Below are positions 1-11,970 of a stretch of 64,000 nt of DNA, one piece after another. The notes beneath the pieces were generated by a model. The model was not told where the DNA came from and made no database searches. It saw nothing but the letters and a program-made list of their open reading frames with translations. The stretch lies in contig JAGFNQ010002314.1 in the NCBI GenBank assembly GCA_024364735.1, positions 275,520-339,519 on the forward strand. The letters are read 5' to 3'. How positions within the stretch are numbered: the first letter of the stretch is position 1; each line of letters opens with the position of its first letter. This stretch comes from Boesenbergia rotunda (taxonomy: Eukaryota; Streptophyta; Magnoliopsida; Zingiberales; Zingiberaceae). A program made the position numbers and the translations under genes.

Positions 1-240
1 AGCAAAGGAATGCTGGGCACTGGCGAAGGACTGCCAGAATGGACAAGCCCTAGCGAAGGAATGCTAGGCTCTGGCGAAGGACTGCCAGAAAGGAAAAGAC
101 CTAGCAAAGGAATGCTGGGCACTGGCGAAGGACTGCCAGAATGGACAAGCCCTAGCGAAGGAATGCTAGGCCCTGGCGAAAGGGCTGCCAGAAGTAAAGA
201 CCTAGCGAAGGACCGCTAGGCACCAAGCTAAGGGCCGCTT
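1..240 (+). repeat. 51-bp tandem array in LTR1
   Basis: Four near-identical 50-51 bp units (AGCAAAGGAATGCTGGGCAC..., alternating AGCAAAGG/AGCGAAGG) followed by degenerate units. The CCTAGCGAAGG...GCTAGG core is the reverse complement of the CCTAGCAGCCCTTCGCTAGG units at 15.0-15.35 kb and 20.7-21.0 kb. This shows family relationship between LTR1 and the minus-strand element. Confidence 0.85.
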
Positions 241-1283
241 GGTACTCAAGACCTGGCGAAGGGCTGCCGGGTAAAAGTCCAACTGGAGGAGCCAGTTGGC
301 ACCAGGTAAATTCTCCCGAGAGGAGTAGGTGAGGACGCGTTTCCCTTGAGGGAACATTAGGCGTCGGTTCGACCTAGGGCTCCATTTTGGAGACCAAAGT
401 CAGAACCAAGACAGCTAAGGCTGTATAAAATAATTATTGTTTTGTTGTGTTTTGGACTAACCCTTGATGCAGGACCAAAGGGACGTGTGTCTGCAACTCA
501 GAGAGCCTCAAAGGAGTGAGGCAACAGCTGAGTAAGGCGCCCTAAGTGTCCAGGGCGCCCTCAAGGTGAACCAGAACCAAGCGAAGCAAAATAGGCTTCA
601 GCTGCTTACTGGGCAAGGCGACCTCAGCAGCGAAGGCGCCTTCGTCAGTGAAGGCGCCTTCAGCAGCCAAGGCGCCTCCAGCTCTCTCTGCGAAGCTTCA
701 ACTCAATCCAGCCGAGAAGACCGGGTCAACCAAGGCGCCCTCAGCGACCAGGGCGCCCCAGAGGTCAAACCTCATCCCTATTCCGGTGCGATAACTCTTG
801 ACCGAGCGAAGCACGGATCGGGTGACACGTGGCAGGGCGCCCTCGACGACCAGGGCGCCCCTAGGTGCTATAAATAGCACCCCTCGACCCCTAGCTTCAA
901 CACCGCTTGCATTCAACGCTTCCAAACGCTCTGACGACTACGCTCTGCTCCAGGAACTTCCCAACTCAAGTCCGAAGCGTCGTCGACCTCCCGCTGCACC
1001 GAAACTCGATCTACACCGGGAGTTGGTAAAACAGAGTGTAATTTTCTATTTACAGTCATTTTTGTAATCTTACTCTGTAACCGTTTTGCGCATTATAGAA
1101 TTGCCCAAAGTAAACGGTCAACGACCGTGGGCCTTGGAGTAGGAGTCGACCCAGGCTCCGAACCAAGTAAATTACTGGTGTTTGCGTTGTTTGATTTTAT
1201 TCCGCTGCGTAACTGCTCTTTCTTTTAAATCTGAACATTTTCCGATATTCACCCCCCCTCTATCGGTCTTTCTCGATCCAACA
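1..1283 (+). mobile_element. LTR1 of a Sirevirus-like non-autonomous element (5' end outside window)
   Basis: LTR 3' terminus is ...GATCCAACA at 1283. Seen in order: a tandem array (1-240), the CTCCYGAGAGGAG hairpin block, GGCGCC palindromes (about 535-860), a TATA box at 869-877 (TATAAATAG), the CTTGG...CCAAGTAAA hairpin (1133-1167), and ATTCACCCCCC near the end. The same order of blocks recurs in the LTRs at 4001, 10693 and 13956 (minus strand). No primer binding site follows, so the 5' internal region has been lost. Similarity to LTR2 is partial, so it is a subfamily relative rather than an obvious twin. Confidence 0.75.
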
Positions 1284-4000
1284 CAACATAGTATTACGTG
1301 GAAGTGAGATGATAGTACGTTAGGAAAGCCCTTCTAAAAGGGTCAAGTGGGGTAAGGCGTACCCTACTTGGTCTGTTTAGTCTGGTGGAACTAGCCGAAG
1401 CTACCGATTCAAATCCTAAACTAGTTAGACCAAAATTTTTTCAAGAAGTAATTTGAAAATGAACTTTCGGTAAAAGGCTTTGTCAAGGAAAGGGTTGTTG
1501 ATCCAATAAGCCTACGGCCAAAGAAGGTCTCTGTGCCTCGCCAAGACCTGGAAGCTAATTATCGAAACTCATTTTTTATTTACTATTTGATAAATTTAAA
1601 TCTAACACAAGCTTTAATCAAATCATAGTCTTGACCAAAAATCAAAAGATAAAATTAATTCATCTCACAAAAAGGATTAGATTACTCTGTTTTGTCACTT
1701 AAAAATGGGTGAGATGCTTAGGACCTAAAAGTTTAGTCCAACCCAACCAACCTTACAAACTGAATCAATTTCATCTTTAATTTATTAAACCAAATTCAAA
1801 ATCATTATTTTTTTCAACATAATTATTCTTCAAAATTTAACTCAATTTTTTTGAATTCAACTTTTTCAAAATTAATACTTAACAAAATTCAAATCTAACT
1901 TTTTACTGTAAAAAATCAAATTTAACTTTTCAAACTAAGATTTATTTTTCAAATCATTGTACTTAAACTTAATCATTAAATACTTTAGGTTTCTTGTTGC
2001 TCACTTACCTGAAAACTATTTAATGTTTGTAAATATTTCTTTTAGACAATCAATTTATTCTTGAAAAATAAGTGTTGCAAAAGTCACCTTGGGTATTGCT
2101 TAGGATGTTTTTTACTAAGAAAAATGTCTACAGTCCGGGCTTTGATACTTATATATTTTTTGGACTTAAGTGTTTTTGTTACAAAAAAAAAACTTCTATT
2201 TTTCTTTTGGAAATTATTTTAAATATAGAATTTCTTCTTTCCAGTTCTTTATATTAACTTTTTGAAAAGGAAAAAGAAAAAGAAGAATTTGTTTTTCAAA
2301 TCATTAAAACAAAATAGTCTTCAAAAGTTGTTTTAAACTTAGTTTTTTTTAATTCTTTTTTTGAATCAAACTCTAAGACTCAGAGGAGGACTAACTTGTG
2401 GTCAACAAGCCTCTTAGGACTGTGTCAGGTTTAGGGGGAGTTCAAATTAAAAGAAGTATTAGAAGTTTCCAAAGTACTATATTTTTTCAAATAACACTAC
2501 CTTTTCAAAAAGCACTTCGAGAATACAATATTATGATATTTCAAAAATTAGATACATTTTGAAAACACTTTATTGTGATTAGAAAATCTCTAAGATACAT
2601 AGGAAATTTTCTTGTGATCAACAAGGTTCCTAGGATTGTGTCAGATTTAAGAAAATTCCAATCAATGAAGTACTTAGATTTTCAAATTTTCTTTCTCAAG
2701 TACTGAGAATTTCTTAAAAAAATTTTTGAGAAAGAATACTTAGTCTTTTTTCGGGTGCTTATTACTTAAGTGTAAATGTCTTTAAAGATACTGCTCCTAA
2801 GAAAACTCTTTCGAAAGTCTTTCTACATAAGAAATTTTTATTTTGTTTAACTTGAGGATTATTGGCTAAAAGTTCTGAACATAGACATATTGACCCATGC
2901 TTAAACTTAAAATCATACTTGGAATAAAAAATAAATGGTTAAATGTTCTAAACATAAATTTATTGAGTAAATATTTTAAGATTTTTTTTGCTTGGACTCA
3001 ATAGAAATGTCAAACTGTTCTTTAGCATTAAGTCTTGCTTAAATTAGTAATTTTGAAATGTAAACATCTTTCAAATTGTCTTATGATTTTGTAAAACTAA
3101 TAGGCTCTAATACACATTTTCTTTCAAAATATATCTTTCAAAAGTTCTTTATTGATATATGGCCAAGGGGAGAGTAAAAAAAGTGAAATTAAAAATTAAA
3201 TTCTTTCTTAAACTTTTTCCCCTTCTTCAAAGAAAGCTTATCTTAGAAGCTCTCAAAAATATTTTCACTTTAACCTAAGGTTTTTCTAACTTAGAATCTC
3301 CTTTGTGATACTCAGAAATTTTGTTACAAAATACTATTTCAAACTGAACTTATGATTATTTTTTATACTTAGAACTCTTTTCAAAAATACAAAAAAAACT
3401 TTTGAAAGGTAAAATTTCATGTTTTTTTGGAAAGCCTCAAGGGAAAAATTTCAAATCATGGGGGAGCTTTGTGCAATGTTTCAATTTTGCAAGGTTTTTT
3501 TTAATTGGAAATGTTCTAAAACATAAGGAGAAGAGTTTCACATAAGGGGGTGCTTCATGCATTTCCAAAACATCCAATCAAAGTAGTTTTTCAAAAGTTT
3601 TGTAACATGTTTTTCTTTGAAAATTATTTTTTGAAAAATTATGAAATCCATTACTTAAAATTTTTTCTTGAAAACTATTTTTTGAGAAATTGTGAAATCC
3701 ATTACTTAAAGTTATTTTGGACAAACTCAAAAATCCCTCTTAGATATTTTGTTCACCAATGAATATTTTTTTTATATATGTCAAAGGGGGAGGAAAGGTC
3801 AAAGTTAAGTGTTTTATAACACAATAATTCAGGGTTGCAGGGGAAGTATGAGAAATAAAATTACGGTTCAAAACTACATTGGTTTTAAACTTTACTCTAC
3901 TCAAAATTGCTAAAATTCATTGGTTTTTACCTTCCTTTTTAAAGGTTATAATTTTTACTTAACATTGAATTGTGTTGCCATAAATCAAAAAGGAGGAGAT
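1284..4000 (+). mobile_element. Non-coding internal 3' part of LTR1-LTR2 element
   Basis: AT-rich, with no credible ORF. Block 1288-1560 is homologous in reverse to 17,220-17,490 of the minus-strand element (shared text such as GAGATGATAGTACGTTAGG and CTCGCCAAGACCTGGAAGC), so gag and the primer site are deleted between LTR1 and 1288. It ends in a purine tract AAAAAGGAGGAGAT (about 3987-4000) directly before LTR2. Two palindromic blocks (CTTGTGGTCAACAAG, 2395-2409; CTTGTGATCAACAAG, 2611-2625) match repeated blocks in the minus-strand element. Confidence 0.65.
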
Positions 4001-4883
4001 TGTTGGTGCCGGAAGCACCATATCGAACCTTGTTTTGATATTGGCAACGGGTTCAAAGTTAAGTATTATTGGTGCTCTAATGATGTTACTCAAGTGTGTA
4101 GAAAAAGTCCTAGGTGCACTAGGCACGAAGTCCTGGTTCTAAGAATTGGGCACTAAGTCCTGGCCGCGGGCTGGGCAACTAAGTCCTGATGTAAGGTTGG
4201 GCAATAAGTCCTGGTCGTGGACTGGGCACCGAAGACCTGGTGAGTAAAGCTGGGCACTAAGTCTTGACCGAGGGCTGGGCATCGAAGACCTGGTGGGTGA
4301 AGCTGGACACTAAGTCCTGGTCGTGGACTGGGCACGAAGACCTGATCCGGGGGATTGGGCAAAAGTCCAACTGGAGGAACCGGTTGGCAAACAGGTAAAA
4401 TCTCCTGAGAGGAGTAGGTGAGGATGCGTTCCCTGTGGAGGGAACATTAGGCGTCGGTTCGACCTAGGGTTCAATTTGGGAAGCCCAAAGTCAGAACCAA
4501 GACAGCTTAGGCTGTAAATAATGATTAATCTATCTTATTTGTATGTTTCTTGTGTTTTGGAACTAACCCTGGTTGCAGGAACAAAGGGATAGAAGTTTCT
4601 ACTCCCAGGCACCTCAATGGAGTGAGGCACCCTACTGGGCTAGGCGCCTGTGTTGAGACAGGCACCCCAGTCAATGGGTGAATTCTAGCCACTTCGAAGC
4701 AAGGCCTCAAGACCATAACAGAGGTGCCTGTGTTAACACAGGCACCCCAGTTAGCTCAGGCGCCGTGGTTGAGGGGATAAGCGCTGGCCAAGTCTGCGGA
4801 TTGAGGTTCGCACAGAGAAGGCCACGTGTCAGGCGCCCCCTTCAACACAGGCGCCCCAGCTACGACTATATAAAGGGGTTCAC
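4001..4883 (+). mobile_element. LTR2, left part (split by the CRM-like element)
   Basis: Starts TGTTGGTGCCGG right after a purine tract. It carries an array of AAGTCCTGG...GGGCTGGGCA units (4080-4360), the CTCCTGAGAGGAG hairpin, GGCGCC palindromes and TATA box TATATAAAGG at 4867-4876. It is interrupted at 4884 with the 5-bp TSD TTCAC (4879-4883) and resumes at 10,212. Joined length is 1284 bp, almost that of LTR3 (1278 bp). Confidence 0.85.
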
Positions 4884-5355
4884 TGACACCGGAAAATCAG
4901 AGAGGTAGGAGGAAACACAAGTAAACACTCAACACTCACCACTCTAGGAATCCACCAAAAGAGTTTAGAGCAGGATACAAGAAGAATACATCTCCTAACA
5001 AGCTTAAAAGCTCAAAATATATTTCTTAATTTCGAAATTAGCCCCCCCCCCTCCCCCTTCAAAGGTTACATATGATGCCATCTTATAGGCAAGAATTGGA
5101 ACAACCCTCTAAGTGAGTTAAACATAATAAATATGACTTGTGCATTCTCAATGCATTGAAAATAAGAACTTAGACCCTAATAAATGTGACTTCAAGGGCC
5201 TTCCAATGGTGTATGATAAGCACCATAACTCCTTCCCAATTAGTGCAGATTAATTCGTGAAGTGGACTGACTTTTGGTGACTCCACTCTTGAGTTGTTGC
5301 TGCCAACTCTTCAGCTCCTGCGCCATTTGTTGCCAACTCTTCAGCTCCGGCGTCA
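4884..5355 (-). repeat. 3' LTR of CRM-like element
   Basis: 472-bp direct repeat of 9733-10206 with TG...CA ends. The first ~105 bp (minus-strand sense) encode the last 35 or so residues of the polyprotein. It contains two copies of GAGTTGGCAACA-like text that give a repeated GAEELA peptide motif. Confidence 0.92.
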
Positions 5356-8300
5356 TGCTCCCCTGGTTGACAAAGATTCGACCTCGAATCTGGTTCTTCT
5401 TCATCATTAACATATGGTGAAAGATCAGCAACATTGAACGTAGCCGAGACACCATAATTTTCAGGCAGCTCCACCTTGTAAGCATTGTTGCCAATCTTCT
5501 TCAAAATCTTAAAAGGACCATCAGCTCTAGGCCGCAACTTTCCATGTCGTCCTCTAGGAAAACATTCCTTTCTCAAATGAATCCACACCAAATCTCCTTC
5601 TTTGAAAACAGATTGTTTCCTATGCTTATTGGCCATCCTTTGATACTTCTCATTGTGCTTGATAATCTCTGTACGAACCTTCTCATGCAACTCTTTAATG
5701 TACTTAGCATGATCTTCGCCATCTCCACTAATATGATGAGTAAGAGGAATGGGAGTTAAATCCATTGGAGTGATAGGATTCTTACCATAAACAACCTCGA
5801 ACGGACTCCGCCCCGTCGTTTGGCTTGAAGATCGGTTGTAAGCAAACTCCGCTTGAGCCAAGACTACATCCCATTGACGAGGATTTTTCCCCACCAAGCT
5901 TCTCAACAGATTTCCCAAGCTTTTATTCACCACCTCAGTTTGCCCATCAGTTTGTGGGTGATGAGATGAACTAAACTGAAGTTTAGTTCCAAGCTTTTTC
6001 CAAAGTGTTCGCCAGAAATGGCTCATGAACTTCGAATCCCGATCAGATGTGATTGTTTTCGGAATTCCATGGAGTCTCACAATCTCCTTGAAGTAAAGAT
6101 CAGCTACATGAGTGACATCCATCGTTTTGATGCAAGGAATGAAATGTGCCATCTTTGAAAATCGATCAACAACCACCATAACCGAATCTTTGTTTCTTTG
6201 AGTGCGAGGCAACCCAACAACAAAGTCCATACTTACATCTTCCCATGGACATATTGGCACCAGTAAAGGAGTGTATAGACCTGTATTTTGCCCATGAGTT
6301 TTGGCAATATGACAAGTCTTGCATCTTTCAACATACTTCTTCACATCTTTTTCCATGCGTGGCCAATAGAAGTTTTCTTTAATGATTGCATGAGTCTTAT
6401 CCCTTCCAAAATGTCCAGCAAGACCTCCACCATGTGCTTCATCAATAATTGTTAGTTTTAAAGAACAATCAGGAACACATAATAGATTTCCTTTGAAGAG
6501 ATAACCATCGTGAATCAAGAAAAGCTTGAATGGAGCTTTTAATGAGGCCTCCCAAATTTTGCCAAAGTATGCATCATCTTTGTAGAGATCTTTCATTACC
6601 TCGAACCCAACCACGTTCAACTGCAAAGTAGTCAACAAAGAGTGTCGTCGACTAAGAGCATCCGCCACTTGATTTAGCACACCAGATTTGTGCTTGATCA
6701 CAAAGTTAAAAGCTTGCAAGAACTCGACCCATTTGCCATGCCTTGGATTCAACTTCTGCTGGGAATTTAAGTATTTCAAAGCTTCATGATCCGAGAAGAG
6801 GACAAACTCCTTGTGTAAGAGATAATGTTGCCAATGATCTAAAGTTCGAACAATGGCGAAGAACTCTTTGTCGTACATCGAGTAATTTCGCCGGGAATGA
6901 TTCATCATCTCACTAAAGAAAGCAATGGGTTTGCCTTCTTGGCTGAGAACTCCCCCAATTCCCACATTTGAAGCATCACAGTCAACTTCAAACACCTTTC
7001 CAAAATCTGGAAGCTGCAAAATGGGAGCCTCCGTGACTCTTCTCTTGAGAAGCTCAAAACTGTTCAATGCTTCCTCCGTCCACTTGAAGCTGCCACCCTT
7101 CAAGCATTCTGTTATAGGTGCAATAACAGTGCTGAAATTCTTTATGAATCTGCTATAAAAAGATGCCAAGCCATGAAAACTTCTGATGTCATGAATCGTC
7201 TTCGGTATAGGCCAACTCAAAATAGCTTCAATCTTTCCTTGGTCCATCTTGATGCCTTCGGAAGAAATAACATAGCCCAAAAAGACAAGGCTATCAGTGA
7301 AGAAATGGCATTTCTTCAAGTTAGCATACAACTTTTGTTCACGTAGTACTCCAAAGACTTGTCGAAGATGATTCAAATGCTCTTCTGGGTTTTGGCTGTA
7401 CACAAGAATATCGTCAAAATAAACAACCACAAACTTTCCAATGAATGGCTTAAACACATGATTCATAAGCCTCATGAAAGTAGAAGGTGCATTAGAGAGT
7501 CCGAATGGCATAACCGTCCATTCGAATAGGCCATCTCTTGTCTTGAAGGCTGTTTTCCACTCATCTCCGGGCCTCATGCGAATTTGATGATAGCCACTCC
7601 ACAAATCAATTTTAGAACCAATCTTGAAGCCATGAAGTTGATCAAGAAGATCATCAAGGCGAGGAATAGGAAAGCGGTATTTGATGGTGATTTTGTTAAC
7701 CGCTCTACTATCGACACACATACACCACGAACTATCTTGCTTTGGTACAAGAAGTGCCGGAACAACGCAAGGACTCTTACTTTCTCGCACAAGACCTCTT
7801 GACAACAAATCCTCAACTTGCCGCTGTAATTCTTCATGCTCTTTAGGGTTCATCCTATAAGCTGCTTTATTCAGAATTGAAGCACCAGGGACCAAATCAA
7901 TGCAATGTTGAATATTTCGCATTGGAGGAAGGCCTGGTGGAATCTCCTCGGGTACCACATCATGAAATTCCTTCAAAAGAGATTGCATCTGGAATGGTAT
8001 GAGATTACCCTCTTTATTTTCTTCTAAAATCACCAATGCAAATGCCTCCATAGATTCATTCATCGCACATTCAATTTCTGATTTTGAGAGCAAATTATTT
8101 CCTTCTCCTTTTGAGGGCGTTGGTATCTTCTCCATTCTTGACGGGCCCAAAATAATTCTCTCTCCATCTTTCACAAAAGTGTAAGTGTTCTTGAAGCCAT
8201 CATGTTTTGTTTGTCTATCAAACTGCCATGGTCTTCCAAGAAGCAAATGACATACATCCATAGGAATAACATCACACCATACTTCATCTTTATACTTGTT

Positions 8301-9707
8301 ACCAATAGAGAATTGAACAAAGCATCTCTTATTTACCTTTACATCATTACCTTTACGAAGCCATGATAACTTGTAAGATTGAGGATGGTCTTCCGTTTTC
8401 AATTTCAGCTTTTCCACCATAGTAGTAGCCACAACATTTTCGCAACTCCCTCCATCAATAATGACCTCACAGACTTTTCCATTCGAAGTGCACCTTGTGT
8501 GGAAAATATTGTTACGAAGCCATGCATCATCCTCAACATAGGTGGTATTGAGGCTACGACGAACCACCAAAGCTTCTCCATGATCCTCGTAGATCACTTC
8601 ATTCTCATCATACTCATCATAGATTGGTGTGGTCTCATCAAGTTCCGTCTCATACCCTTCCTCAACAAGAGTAATGATCCGTCGATTTGGACAATCTGCA
8701 GCAAAGTGGCCAAACCCTTTGCACTTGAAACAACTTTTTTGATTTGTTGGGCCATTTGATTTCACAAAACCAGCACCACCCTCCTTATTTGGAGCAGCTT
8801 TTGGTCTTGTGTCTTTTGTAGTAGGAGTGTTCTTGGACGAAGAAGCACTCCCCCGGTTAGAAGCACCACCAGTCGACGAGAAACGTCCGCCAAAACGACT
8901 TGATTCTTTTTGTTGTTTCTCAACTTTGAGAGATAACCTGCAAACATCATTATATGTCCAATATGGTTGCAATTGGACCACATTTCTAATTTCGCTTCTC
9001 AGCCCTCCAAGAAAACGAGCAATAGTTTGTGCTTCCGGCTCCAAAATATCACACCGCAACATGAGATTTTCAATTTCAGCCATGTACTCTTCCACAGATA
9101 GATCTTTTTGCTTGAACTCATGATACTTAAGAAAAGCATCTTGCCGATAGTTATCGGGCAAAAATTTCCTCCTTAATTCCTTCTTCATTTTTTCCCACGT
9201 TCTGACCTTTTGCTTGCCATCACGAGAACGCTGCTTCTTAAGATGTTCCCACCACAACGCTGCATATTTCTTCAATTTGATAGCCACAAGTTTTACCTTG
9301 CAGTCCTCTCAAACTTCTTTGAATTCAAAGACTTTCTCAACAGAGTTAAGCCAATCAATGAACTCGTTTGGATCACTTCTTCCTTCAAAATCTGGAATAT
9401 CAATTTTGAAATCATATGACAAGCTTCGAACATTACTCCTACGACCCCGCTGACCTCGAGATACATTGTCACTTGAATCGTCACTTTTATCACCATGAAA
9501 TGGATTGAAATCCACATCATTATTTGTAGCAGAACCACCATCTGAATCATGACCCTCAACATCATGTTCAAGATGCTTGCCACGCGCAAGGCGTTGCTCG
9601 AGTTGTTGTACTTGTCTCCGTAAGTCATCTAACTCGATATCACGAAGGTCTCTTTGACGAGTTGCAGGATCATCAATGTTTGGCCTGTTTTTTCTACGAC
9701 CCCTCAT
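5250..9707 (-). pseudogene. CRM-like gag-pol polyprotein with one in-frame stop
   Basis: One frame from ATG 9707 to a stop at 5250, interrupted only by TGA at 9309-9311; about 1485 codons in all. Before the stop: 132 residues of Gag N-terminus. After it, an uninterrupted 1345-residue frame. In its numbering: capsid-like Gag to about 125, CCHC knuckle CFKCKGFGHFAADCP at 187-200, protease with IIDGGS, reverse transcriptase with VVVYFDDILVYS, RNase H (VDCDAS...DKEFFAIVRTL...SDHEALKYL), integrase HHCC zinc region and D-D-E core (SMDFVVGL, TSDRDSKF, TDGQTEVVN), then a GPF module ending ATFNVADLSPY. A short chromodomain-replacing tail (DSRSNLCQPGEHD) runs through the purine tract into the 3' LTR. 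All catalytic residues I can see are present, so it is either very recently broken or uses read-through. The position of the stop before an intact pol argues for recent decay. Confidence 0.88.
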
Positions 9708-9718
9708 TGCTAACCTGG

Positions 9719-9730
9719 CTCTGATACCAA
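9719..9730 (-). other. Primer binding site (tRNA-iMet) of CRM-like element
   Basis: Minus-strand TGGTATCAGAGC lies two bases from the 5' LTR end and is complementary to the 3' end of initiator methionine tRNA, the usual plant retrotransposon primer. Confidence 0.88.
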
Positions 9731-9732
9731 CT

Positions 9733-10206
9733 TGACACCGGAAAATCAGAGAGGTAGGAGGAAACACAAGTAAACACTCAACACTCACCACTCTAGGAAT
9801 CCACCAAAAGAGTTTAGAGCAGGATACAAGAAGAATACATCTCCTAACAAGCTTAAAAGCTCAAAATATATTTCTTAATTTCGAAATTAGCCCCCCCCCC
9901 CCTCCCCCTTCAAAGGTTACATATGATGCCATCTTATAGGCAAGAATTGGAACAACCCTCCAAGTGAGTTAAACATAATAAATATGACTTGTGCATTCTC
10001 AATGCATTGAAAATAAGAACTTAGACCCTAATAAATATGACTTCAAGGGCCTTCCAATGGTATATGATAAGCACCATAACTCCTTCCCAATTAGTGCAGA
10101 TTAATTCGTGAAGTGGACTGACTTTTGGTGACTCCACTCTTGAGTTGTTGCTGCCAACTCTTTAGCTCCTGTGCCATTTGTTGCCAACTCTTCAGCTCCA
10201 GCGTCA
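9733..10206 (-). repeat. 5' LTR of CRM-like element
   Basis: 474-bp partner of 4884-5355. Differences from it are few and mostly C/T or G/A transitions, as expected for methylated repeat DNA. Confidence 0.92.
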
Positions 10207-10211
10207 TTCAC

Positions 10212-10612
10212 CCCCTTGGCTTCAACAACAATTGCTTTCTACGCACTCATTCAAGTGTTCCGCTCCGACAAGCTCCGTGCTCAAGATTCAAGCGCCAACG
10301 ACGACCCGCAGCTCCGGCATTCCAAAATCTTCCGGTCGTCGGTATAAATTCCATTTTTTTGTTAAAGTGCTGTAATTCTTTTTAATTCTATATTCGGAAC
10401 TCCAACTTGTAGACTTTTATGAAAATATAGAATTGCCCATCGTAAACGGTCAAGGACCGTGGGCCTTGGAGTAGGAGCCGACTGCGACTCCGAACCAAGT
10501 AAAAATAAAAGTGTTAGCGATTGTTTTTACTTTTCTGTGTGCAATTTCTCTAAGTCTTCTGAAAATTTTAACGATCGATATTCACCCCCTATCGATTCAA
10601 TCTGATCCCACA
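10212..10612 (+). mobile_element. LTR2, right part
   Basis: Continues LTR2 after the TSD copy TTCAC (10,207-10,211). Holds the hairpins ACGGTCAAGGACCGT (10,445-10,459) and CTTGG...CCAAGTAAA (10,465-10,499), then ATTCACCCCC and the terminus ...GATCCCACA. Confidence 0.82.
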
Positions 10613-10692
10613 CATGTTTGTTTGAAATACCTGCTTTGAATGTTTTAACTTAACTTTTAAACTAGGTTGTCATAAATCAAAAAGGGGGAGAT
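10613..10692 (+). mobile_element. 80-bp internal remnant between LTR2 and LTR3
   Basis: Only the extreme 3' end of an internal region is left, ending in the purine tract CAAAAAGGGGGAGAT (10,678-10,692). It resembles 3930-4000 upstream of LTR2. There is no primer site or coding sequence. Confidence 0.7.
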
Positions 10693-11970
10693 TGTTGGTG
10701 CCGGAAGCACCAAGATCGAACCTGGGTTTTGATAATGGCAAAGGGTTCATAAGTTATGGTTATATTGTGATCTAATGAACTTATTTAAGTGCGCAGGAAA
10801 AGTCCTAGGTAAGCTAGGCATGAAGTCCTGGTTCGTAGAATTGTGCAATAACTCCTGGCCGAGGGCTGGGCACCTAAGACCTGACCGAGGGTTGGGCAAT
10901 AAGTCTTGGTCGTGGACTGGGTTCGAAGTCTGGTTCGTGGAATTGGGCAATAAGTCCTGGCCGAGGGCTGGGCACTGAAGACCTGACCGAGGGTTGGGCA
11001 ATAAGTCCTAGTCGTGGACTGGGCACGAAGTCCTGATCCGGGAGATCGGGCAAAAGTCCAATCGGAGGAGCCGGTGGCAAAAGGTAAATTCTCCTGAGAG
11101 GAGTAGGCAAAGACGCATTCCCCGAAGAGGAAACATTAGGCGTCGGTTCGACCTAGGGTTCCATTTGGGAAGCCCAAAGTCAGAACCAAGACAGTGCAGA
11201 CTGTTAAATAAACCTAATTTATCTATTACTTGTGCTTTGGAACTAACCCTAGTTGCAGGAACGAAGTTTGAAGTTCTCTGCATCCCAGGCGCATGAATGG
11301 AGTCAGGCGCCTGAATGGAGTCAGGCGCCCAAGCATACAGGCGCCTGTATGGATACAGGCGCCCCAAAAGGTTGTTTTCCAGCAGTCTGTGAAGCTAGCC
11401 TCCACGTCAACAAAGGAGGTGCCCGTGAGCATACAAGCGTCCCAGTCATCCTAGGCGCCCTAGTTGAAGACATAAGCGCTGGCCAAGTTTGCGGATGAGG
11501 ATTTGCACAGAAGAGCACACGTGTCAGGCGCCCCATTCAACACAGGCGCCCCAGACGACAGTATATAAAGGGGTTCACCCTCTTACTTCTAGACAACACT
11601 TCTTTCAACGCAATACTCAAGCGCTCTGCTCTAACGTCTCCGTGCTCAAGCTTCAAGCGCCAACGACGACCCGCTGCTCCGATCATCGAGTCATTTTCCA
11701 GTCATCGATATTTGTTTAATTTAATTTAATTTCTTATATTCAATTCTGTATTCGTACCTTAAAGTTTGTAACATTTTTTGAAATATAGAATTGCCCAACA
11801 TAAACGGTCAAGGACCGTGGGCCTTGGAGTAGGAGCCGATCTAGACTCCGAACCAAGTAAAACCAAGTGTGTTAGCATTGTGTTATATTTCCACTACGTA
11901 AAATTCTTTTTATATCGGAAAAAGTTTTATCGATATTCACCCCCCTCTATCGATTCTAAACGATCCCACA
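10693..11970 (+). mobile_element. LTR3 of the three-LTR complex
   Basis: 1278 bp, TGTTGGTGCC...CGATCCCACA. Contains the AAGTCCTGG/GGGCTGGGCA array (10,800-11,060), GGCGCC palindromes (11,285-11,560), TATA box TATATAAAG (11,562-11,570), hairpin CTTGG...CCAAGTAAA (11,823-11,857) and a 3' ATTCACCCCC block. The flank at 11,971 enters copia gag coding sequence directly, so this end is the boundary of an insertion into the copia element. Confidence 0.85.

Larger units (their letters stand above)
4884..10206 (-). mobile_element. CRM-like Ty3/gypsy chromovirus, nearly complete
   Basis: Full-length element of 5323 bp with termini TGACACC...GGCGTCA and 5-bp TSD TTCAC (4879-4883 and 10,207-10,211). LTRs are 4884-5355 (3' LTR) and 9733-10206 (5' LTR), 472 and 474 bp, differing by a handful of substitutions, which implies a recent insertion. 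The minus-strand primer site complementary to tRNA-iMet (TGGTATCAGAGC) lies at 9719-9730 and the purine tract at 5356-5366. It sits 8 bp downstream of the TATA box of LTR2. Lineage is assigned from the C-terminal polyprotein signature and the ORF running into the 3' LTR, features known for CRM elements; a phylogeny would settle it. Confidence 0.9.

Noticed and set aside
10..219. 69-codon ORF through the tandem array at the window start
   Set aside because: The repeat unit is a multiple of three, so any open frame repeats; it lies in LTR U3 sequence and shows no domain.
1284..4000. Hidden coding genes between LTR1 and LTR2
   Set aside because: Only short AT-rich frames (up to 78 codons) without motifs; homology to the non-coding 3' interior of the 13,956 element explains it.
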